DNA from: an uncultured Mailhella sp.
GTDB taxonomy: Bacteria > Desulfobacterota > Desulfovibrionia > Desulfovibrionales > Desulfovibrionaceae
Length of the DNA: 11,656 bases
Assembly: GCF_905187505.1 (NCBI RefSeq)
Contig: NZ_CAJJIC010000069.1
Coordinates: 1 to 11,656 of the forward strand
Direction: 5' to 3'
In this document: piece after piece, positions 6,537 through 11,656 of the stretch
Layout: each line of letters starts with the position of its first letter
Numbering within the stretch: position 1 is the first letter of the stretch
Notes under the pieces: model-generated
Seen by the model: only the letters and a program-made list of their open reading frames with translations
Database searches by the model: none
Told to the model about the DNA's origin: nothing
Position numbers and translations under genes: made by a program

Positions 6537-8210
6537 CTATTGCTGGAGCGCTCTGGGAACCCACCACCGGTCGAGGTTGTAGGTAATGCCCGCAGGAGCT
6601 GGTTGAATGCCCTGGAATCTCGCCTGAACCATGGGCAGGGAATACGGAACGTAAAGAAAAAGGTACGGCTGCTCCTCGTGCAGTATTTCCTGAAAGCGGT
6701 CGTAAACGGCCTTTCGAACCTCCCTGTCCGCCGAGGTCCGTCCCTTCTCCAGCAGCCTGTCGACCTCTTCGTTGCTGAAACTCACGAAGTTGAGGCCGTT
6801 GCCCGCGATGGCCGAGGAATGCCACACGTCGTAAATGTCCGGGTCGTCGAGAATGTTCCACGCCAGAATCAGGGCGTCGAACTTTCTCGTGTTGACGAAT
6901 TCCTTGAGGAAGGCCGCCCACTCCACCGTGCGGATGGAGACCTTCACGCCGACGGCCCGGAACATCTGCTGAAGAATGACGGCGACCTTGATGCGTTCGT
7001 TGTTGCCCTGATTCACCAGAATGGTGAACTCGAAGGGCAGGCCGTCCTTTTCCAGAATTCCGTCCTTTCCCGGCGTCCACCCCGCCTCGGCAAGAAGGCG
7101 GCGCGCACGCTCAGGGTCATGATCATACGCCTTGAGCGCCGTGTTGTATACCCATGTTCCGGGCTTGTACGGGCCGAACGCGGGCTCTCCCATGCCCAGA
7201 AGCGCGCCTTTTATGATGCCTTCCCTGTCTATGGCGAAGGAAAGAGCCTGACGCACCCTCCTGTCTTTAAAAAACGGACTCTTCTGATTCAGGCCGAGAT
7301 ACGTGTAGCCGGAGGCGAGATACTTGTACTTGCGCCAGTTGCTGTCCCACCATTCTCCGCTGGTCTGCCGCAGGTACTGCTGAGGGGAAAGCCCCACGAA
7401 GTCCAGCTTGCCGGCCCTCGCCTCAAGAAACATGGTGGTACTGTCGGGAATGATGCGGTAAATGATTTCGTCAAGATACGGCCGCCCCTTGAAGTAGCGG
7501 TCGTTGGCCTCGAGCACGATGCGGCTGCCCGGCTCCCACGACTTGAGCTTGAAGGGGCCCGCGCCCACGGGATTGCGGGCGTAGCGGGTGGAGGCTATGT
7601 TCTCGTGCTCAAGAATGTGCTTGGGAAGGATGGGATGCATCCAGGTAATGGCCGCACGGGCGTAAGGCGCGTCGTAACGGACCTCGAAGGAAAGCGGACC
7701 GGTCTGCCGGTATTCCTTCACGTTGAGAAAATCCGCGGCGTAGGCCGTGGGCGTTTTCGGATCGGTCATGAGATTGTAGGTGAAGGTCACGTCGTCCGCG
7801 GTCAGCGGATGCCCGTCCTGCCAGACGATCCCCTCCTTCAGCCGAAAGCGCATGAAAAGGCCGCCCTCAAGCACTTCCCACTCTTCGGCGGCACACTTCA
7901 CTATGTTGAAATCCTTGTCATATTCCAGAGGCGACGTGTAAAGGAGCCCGGCCACCTCGGCGGAAGCGGAATCGGAGGCAAGATAGGGAATGAGGTTGGA
8001 AGGCTCGCCTATGCTGCCCATGATGAGATGACCGCCCGTCACCGGCTGCGCGTCGGAAGGAAGCTGCCCTTCTTGCGCACGCGCCGAGCCTGCGGCAAGC
8101 ATGAGGCAGAACAGAAACACGACGGCAAAACGCAGCGACCGGGACCGGATGCCGGTTCCGAAGGCCGAAAAAGAAGCGGGACACTGCGGGAATTCTAACT
8201 TTTTTTTCAT
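6537..8210 (-). CDS. ABC transporter substrate-binding protein, family 5 (peptide type)
   Basis: A 557-residue solute-binding protein of the DppA/OppA/NikA family, which captures peptides or similar solutes in the periplasm for an ABC importer. A signal peptide is visible: a long basic n-region, hydrophobic RFAVVFLFCLMLAAGSARA (27-45) and likely cleavage after A45. C35 is too early and in the wrong context for a lipobox, so a soluble periplasmic protein is expected. Family marks include the mature start GGHLIMGSIGEPSNLIPYL, the FRLKEGIVWQDGHPLTADDV region (121-141), VGAGPFKL (215-222) and FKDRRVRQALSFAIDRE (314-330). No permease or ATPase gene is adjacent; the next gene downstream, 9 nt on, is rel/spoT. 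The start ATG has only a weak CTAGG about 8 nt upstream and sits in a palindrome, with eight A residues right after ATG. Confidence 0.96.
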   Translation of the reverse strand: MKKKLEFPQCPASFSAFGTGIRSRSLRFAVVFLFCLMLAAGSARAQEGQLPSDAQPVTGGHLIMGSIGEPSNLIPYLASDSASAEVAGLLYTSPLEYDKDFNIVKCAAEEWEVLEGGLFMRFRLKEGIVWQDGHPLTADDVTFTYNLMTDPKTPTAYAADFLNVKEYRQTGPLSFEVRYDAPYARAAITWMHPILPKHILEHENIASTRYARNPVGAGPFKLKSWEPGSRIVLEANDRYFKGRPYLDEIIYRIIPDSTTMFLEARAGKLDFVGLSPQQYLRQTSGEWWDSNWRKYKYLASGYTYLGLNQKSPFFKDRRVRQALSFAIDREGIIKGALLGMGEPAFGPYKPGTWVYNTALKAYDHDPERARRLLAEAGWTPGKDGILEKDGLPFEFTILVNQGNNERIKVAVILQQMFRAVGVKVSIRTVEWAAFLKEFVNTRKFDALILAWNILDDPDIYDVWHSSAIAGNGLNFVSFSNEEVDRLLEKGRTSADREVRKAVYDRFQEILHEEQPYLFLYVPYSLPMVQARFQGIQPAPAGITYNLDRWWVPRALQQ

Positions 8211-8238
8211 GAAAAAAGCCTAGCACAGTTCACTTCTC

Positions 8239-8265
8239 TTGAAAACTAGGATAATATCCTATAAT
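8239..8265 (+). promoter_or_regulatory. Candidate promoter for the SNF2 helicase gene
   Basis: A perfect TATAAT (8260-8265) lies 15 bp after TTGAAA (8239-8244). The spacing is 2 bp short of ideal; TCTTGA at 8237-8242 gives 17 bp but a poorer hexamer. Transcription from here would start near 8272, leaving a leader of about 120 nt before the ATG at 8393. Confidence 0.5.
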
Positions 8266-8270
8266 CCTAG
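8246..8270. promoter_or_regulatory. Palindromic operator-like site between divergent genes
   Basis: CTAGGAT (8246-8252) and ATCCTAG (8264-8270) form a perfect 7-bp inverted repeat with an 11-bp spacer. Within it AGGATA-A-TATCCT (8248-8260) is a second perfect inverted repeat, and ATCCTA recurs directly at 8256-8261 and 8264-8269. The AT-rich block stands out in a GC-rich genome and overlaps the candidate promoters in both directions, as expected for a repressor or autoregulator site. Confidence 0.5.
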
Positions 8271-8277
8271 GAGGCAA
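8251..8277 (-). promoter_or_regulatory. Candidate promoter for the binding protein-rel operon
   Basis: On the - strand TTGCCT (8277-8272) and TATTAT (8256-8251) are 15 bp apart. Transcription would begin about 35 nt before the ATG at 8210. The hexamers overlap the + strand promoter and the palindrome, so the two directions would compete or be co-regulated. Confidence 0.4.
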
Positions 8278-8344
8278 TGGCCGGCTCAGCCTTTTTTGCT
8301 CAGGACTTCCGATTCCATCGATTTCCCTTTCCGGCCGCTGTCGC

Positions 8345-8364
8345 ACAAGGCTTCCGCGCCTTGT
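8345..8364 (+). other. Hairpin in the helicase leader
   Basis: ACAAGGC (8345-8351) and GCCTTGT (8358-8364) form a perfect 7-bp stem with a 6-nt loop, ending 15 nt before the ribosome binding site TGAGGT (8379-8384). No T-run follows it. A separate T6 (8292-8297) earlier in the leader follows only a very short GGCT/AGCC stem, so attenuation is weakly supported. Confidence 0.35.
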
Positions 8365-8392
8365 CCATCTTCTGTCATTGAGGTCTGTTGCC

Positions 8393-11300
8393 ATGAATCG
8401 ACGCGAGGAAGTCGCCGCCCGTGGGCTTGCCGAAAACTTCATTCAGAACACCATCCCCGAGTACATCACGGAGTATGGTCGCGCCATCGAAGCCGAGGGA
8501 AATCTCAGCAAGTTCACTCTGCGCTTTGAAAACGACGTGTGGACGGTGGAGAGCACCGTTCAGGGAGAAGACTTCGAGGCCTACAGTCCGGTGGTCAATA
8601 TCAATCTCAGGGAACAGCGGGTCGATTCCATGTGCAACTGCATGGAAGCGTTCAACGGTCCCTGCCGCCATGTGGCCGCCACGGCCATACACTTCATCAA
8701 TTCCCTGGACATTTCCGAGGGCAAGGCCGATCCGGCTCCCGCGCCCCGCGAGGACTGGCGGCAGAGCTTCCGTCACTTCTTCGGCGGCACGTTCGAGCCG
8801 GAGACGGGACGGCACTATTTTCTGTTCCGGTTCTTCCCTGAGCCCGGCCGTCTGTCCGTGGAGTTCTTCCGTGCAAGGCAGAACAAGACGGGGCTTTCCT
8901 CCGTGCGTCAGGAAGTGACGCTCGAGCAGATTCTGCGCAACCCCGAATGGTGCGAACATTCTCCCGAGCTGCCCGTGGTGTGCCGTCAGATCGCGCAGTA
9001 TCTCGACTACTACGGGCACCGCGTGGAAATCCCCGACGGTCTGCTGTCGTGGTTCTTCTGGGCCATACGCAAGGAGGACTACCTTTACTGGAAGGACACG
9101 GAAATTCCCTGCCGCATCGAAAGTTCCACCATGGCGCTCAAGCTGCGCCCCTCCCTGGACGACGACGGTCTGCGCTTCGACGTGCTGCTTCAGCGCGAAG
9201 GCAAGAAGCCCTTCTCCATCATCGACGAGGAGCCGGATGAAAGCGGCGACATTCCCGCTCCGGCACGCGAAGGCGCCACCTTCCACGGTCAGATGCCCCT
9301 GTGGGTGTGCTGGAATCAGGGCTTCTACCCGGTGCAGACCTGCCTGAACCATCACGTCATTCAGGCGCTCGTGCACAAGGGCCCCGTCATTCCTCAGGAA
9401 GACATTCCCGAATTTCTCGACAGGGTGTGGACGCGTCTGCCCGCCTCGGAACTGTACGAACAGGACGAGTTCCTCAAGATCATGGAGCCCGTGTTCCAGC
9501 CGGCGACCTACAATCCCAAGCTCTTTCTGGACGAGGAAGGGAGCCTGCTCACCCTGGAGGTGCAGAACATCTACGAGACCCTGCACGGCGAGTTCACGCT
9601 GCCCGGCCCGAACCCCGACTTTCAGACGGGCAGCTACGTATACGAAGGCAAGACCTTCCTCGTACGCCGCAATCAGGTGGAGGAAAACGCCCTCATCACG
9701 CAGCTTTCCGACATGCGCTTTCAGCCGAGAAGCAGCCGTCTGTGGTTCATGGAGCCGGAAGAAGCCATTTCCTTCCTGCTCGACTCCTATCCCACGCTGC
9801 TCGAGAACTGGCGCGTGTACGGCGAAGCCACGCTTTCGCGCTACAAGGTGCGCGCCTCCACGCCGGTCATCAACGCCAGCGTGGAAAGCAACGAGAAGGA
9901 AAAGTGGTTCTCCCTCGACATTTCGGTGGATTACGACGGTCAGAACCTGCCTCTCGACCGCATCTGGAAGGCCTGGCTCAAGGGCAAGCGCTACGTCCAG
10001 CTCAAGGACGGCTCCTACGCGAGCCTGCCCGAATCGTGGCTGGAAAAGCTGGCGCACAAGCTCAAGGTGCTCGGTCTCGATCCGGCCAAGCCGCCCAAGC
10101 AGAAGTTCAAGCAGTACGAGGCTCCGGTGCTCGACAACCTGCTCGAAGATCTGCCCGGCGCTCTGGAGGACTCCTTCTGGAGCAAGCTGCGCGACAACAT
10201 CCGCAACTTCCATGAGGTCAAGCAGATAGAAACGCCCAAGGGCCTTCAGGCCTCGCTGCGTCCCTACCAGCTTCAGGGCATATCCTATCTCAACTTCCTC
10301 AACGAGTACGGCTTCGGCGGCATTCTGGCCGACGAAATGGGCCTCGGCAAGACCATTCAGACGCTGGCCTTCGTGCAGCACATGGTCAACCACGGTTCGC
10401 AGGGGCCCAACCTCATCGTGGTGCCCACCTCGGTGCTGCCCAACTGGGATCGCGAAGCGTCCAAGTTCGTGCCCGGCCTTTCCCGCGTCATCGTGTACGG
10501 CACGCGCCGCGAGGGACTGTTCCGAAAGATAGCCTCCTCCGACCTCGTCATCACCACCTACGCGCTGCTGCGCCGCGACATGGAGGAACTCGAACAGCAC
10601 GAGTTCAACTCCATCATTCTCGACGAAGCCCAGAACATCAAGAACCCCAACACCATCACCGCGCGTTCCGTACGGCAGATCAACGCCAAGATGCGCCTGT
10701 GTCTGTCGGGCACGCCCATTGAAAACAATCTCTTCGAGCTGTGGAGCCTGTTCGAGTTTCTCATGCCGGGCTTTCTGGGCAGCCAGCACGCCTTCCAGCG
10801 GGGCGTCATCAAGCCCATCAAGGAAGGCGATGCGGAAACGCTCGAGTACCTGCGCTCGAGGGTCAAGCCCTTCATCCTGCGCCGTACCAAGGCCGAAGTG
10901 GTCAAGGATCTGCCTCCCAAGGTGGAAAACGTCATGTACTGCGCTCTCGAGGAGGAACAGGCGGAACTGTACGCCTCCCTGGCACGCAAGCTGCGCGAAC
11001 AGGTGCTCGCCGACGTGGACAAGAAGGGCATGGCCAAGAGCCAGATGTCCATTCTGGACGCCCTGCTCAAGCTGCGTCAGATCTGCTGCCATCCCAAGCT
11101 GCTCAAGCTGGACATGCCCGGCTTCAACGCCAACATGCCTTCCGGCAAGTTCGAGGCCTTCAAGGACATGATCCTCGACATCGTGGAAGAAGGCCACAAG
11201 GTGCTGGTGTTCTCGCAGTTCGTGCAGATGCTGCAGCAGATACGCGCATGGCTGCAGATGACGGACATACCCTTCTGCTACCTCGACGGCTCGAGCAAGG

Positions 11301-11647
11301 ACCGTCTGGAGCAGGTGGACCGCTTCAACAACACCCCGTCCATCAGGATCTTCCTCATTTCCCTGAAGGCCGGCGGCACGGGCCTCAACCTGACGAGCGC
11401 GGACTACGTCATCCACTACGATCCGTGGTGGAACCCTGCCGTGGAAAGCCAGGCCACCGACCGCGCCCACAGAATAGGTCAGCTGCGGCAGGTGTTCTCC
11501 TACAAGCTCATCTGTCAGAACACCGTGGAAGAAAAGATTCTGAAGCTCCAGGAAATGAAGCGCGGCGTAGCCGAAGCCGTCATTCCCGGGCAGGAATCCT
11601 GGAAGTCCCTCACAAGAGAAGACCTCGAAATGCTCTTCGAGGTGTAG
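8393..11647 (+). CDS. SWIM zinc-finger SNF2-family ATPase/helicase
   Basis: A 1084-residue DNA-dependent ATPase of the SNF2/SWI2 superfamily 2 group, with the layout of bacterial SWIM-SNF2 proteins. A SWIM finger (C81-x-C83-x7-C91-x-H93) lies near the N-terminus, followed by a long middle region and a full C-terminal motor. Motor motifs: RPYQLQG near 623, Walker A DEMGLGKT (647-654), DEAQ (744-747), SGTP (772-775), the second RecA lobe from about 935 with VLVFSQF, SLKAGGTGLNL (990-1000) and QATDRAHRIGQ (1020-1030). Such proteins move along DNA and remodel protein-DNA or transcription complexes; the exact role of this one is unknown. ATG 8393 is chosen because GAGG (8380-8383) lies 9 nt upstream. 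A TTG at 8378 would add five residues but has no ribosome binding site. All core motifs are intact and no nearby gene suggests a defence island. Confidence 0.96.
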   Translation: MNRREEVAARGLAENFIQNTIPEYITEYGRAIEAEGNLSKFTLRFENDVWTVESTVQGEDFEAYSPVVNINLREQRVDSMCNCMEAFNGPCRHVAATAIHFINSLDISEGKADPAPAPREDWRQSFRHFFGGTFEPETGRHYFLFRFFPEPGRLSVEFFRARQNKTGLSSVRQEVTLEQILRNPEWCEHSPELPVVCRQIAQYLDYYGHRVEIPDGLLSWFFWAIRKEDYLYWKDTEIPCRIESSTMALKLRPSLDDDGLRFDVLLQREGKKPFSIIDEEPDESGDIPAPAREGATFHGQMPLWVCWNQGFYPVQTCLNHHVIQALVHKGPVIPQEDIPEFLDRVWTRLPASELYEQDEFLKIMEPVFQPATYNPKLFLDEEGSLLTLEVQNIYETLHGEFTLPGPNPDFQTGSYVYEGKTFLVRRNQVEENALITQLSDMRFQPRSSRLWFMEPEEAISFLLDSYPTLLENWRVYGEATLSRYKVRASTPVINASVESNEKEKWFSLDISVDYDGQNLPLDRIWKAWLKGKRYVQLKDGSYASLPESWLEKLAHKLKVLGLDPAKPPKQKFKQYEAPVLDNLLEDLPGALEDSFWSKLRDNIRNFHEVKQIETPKGLQASLRPYQLQGISYLNFLNEYGFGGILADEMGLGKTIQTLAFVQHMVNHGSQGPNLIVVPTSVLPNWDREASKFVPGLSRVIVYGTRREGLFRKIASSDLVITTYALLRRDMEELEQHEFNSIILDEAQNIKNPNTITARSVRQINAKMRLCLSGTPIENNLFELWSLFEFLMPGFLGSQHAFQRGVIKPIKEGDAETLEYLRSRVKPFILRRTKAEVVKDLPPKVENVMYCALEEEQAELYASLARKLREQVLADVDKKGMAKSQMSILDALLKLRQICCHPKLLKLDMPGFNANMPSGKFEAFKDMILDIVEEGHKVLVFSQFVQMLQQIRAWLQMTDIPFCYLDGSSKDRLEQVDRFNNTPSIRIFLISLKAGGTGLNLTSADYVIHYDPWWNPAVESQATDRAHRIGQLRQVFSYKLICQNTVEEKILKLQEMKRGVAEAVIPGQESWKSLTREDLEMLFEV

Positions 11648-11656
11648 CGATTCTCT

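Noticed and set aside
6540..8198. 552-codon open frame on the + strand opposite the binding-protein gene
   Set aside because: It is an antisense shadow caused by G/C-ending codons; the - strand protein has a signal peptide and clear family 5 motifs.
8292..8300. T6 run in the helicase leader as an attenuator terminator
   Set aside because: The preceding stem GGCT/AGCC has only a 1-nt loop and at most 3 usable base pairs, too weak for termination.
8378..8392. TTG at 8378 as start of the helicase
   Set aside because: No Shine-Dalgarno precedes it, whereas ATG 8393 has GAGG 9 nt upstream; the GAGG itself overlaps the TTG.
8375..11470. 1031-codon open frame on the - strand opposite the SNF2 gene
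   Set aside because: It has antisense-type composition without any domain, while the + strand carries all SNF2 motifs in order.
8393..11647. SNF2 protein as part of a phage-defence system such as DISARM
   Set aside because: The SWIM-SNF2 layout is common in housekeeping proteins and no methylase, nuclease or other defence gene is present in the window.

Overview
The window is high-G+C bacterial DNA with a strong preference for G/C-ending codons. It has the look of a chromosomal housekeeping segment. The single long bifunctional Rel/SpoT enzyme, the oligopeptide-type binding protein, the Cys-rich flavodoxin-like reductase and the general style would fit a Desulfovibrionaceae-like Gram-negative anaerobe (Desulfovibrio, Bilophila or Mailhella type). 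That placement is an inference from gene character, not from a marker gene. No transposase, integrase, tRNA, rRNA or CRISPR array was seen.

Layout. Bases 1-44 hold the last codons of an unidentified gene. Three + strand genes follow, each after a structured leader: an ATP-grasp ligase of unknown substrate (123-1319), a flavodoxin-fold FMN reductase with an Fe-S-flavoprotein-type cysteine motif (1711-2244), and a membrane-anchored calcineurin-like metallophosphoesterase (2520-3656). The gaps between them are long (391 and 275 nt), pyrimidine-rich on the + strand and full of GC hairpins, so these genes are probably separate units rather than a tight operon. A 582-nt gene-free stretch (3657-4238) separates this block from a convergent - strand operon.

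That - strand operon runs from 8210 down to 4239. It encodes a secreted family 5 (peptide/dipeptide/nickel type) ABC substrate-binding protein and, 9 nt later, a bifunctional (p)ppGpp synthetase/hydrolase, and it ends at a clear rho-independent terminator (4189-4218). Divergent from it is a large SWIM-zinc-finger SNF2-family ATPase/helicase (8393-11647). The shared 182-nt intergenic region carries overlapping candidate promoters for both directions embedded in an inverted and direct repeat of ATCCTA, which looks like an operator.

No clearly new multi-gene system was found. The observations most worth following are the solute-binding-protein/stringent-response gene pairing, the palindromic divergent control region, and the strong unexplained hairpins in the + strand intergenic regions.
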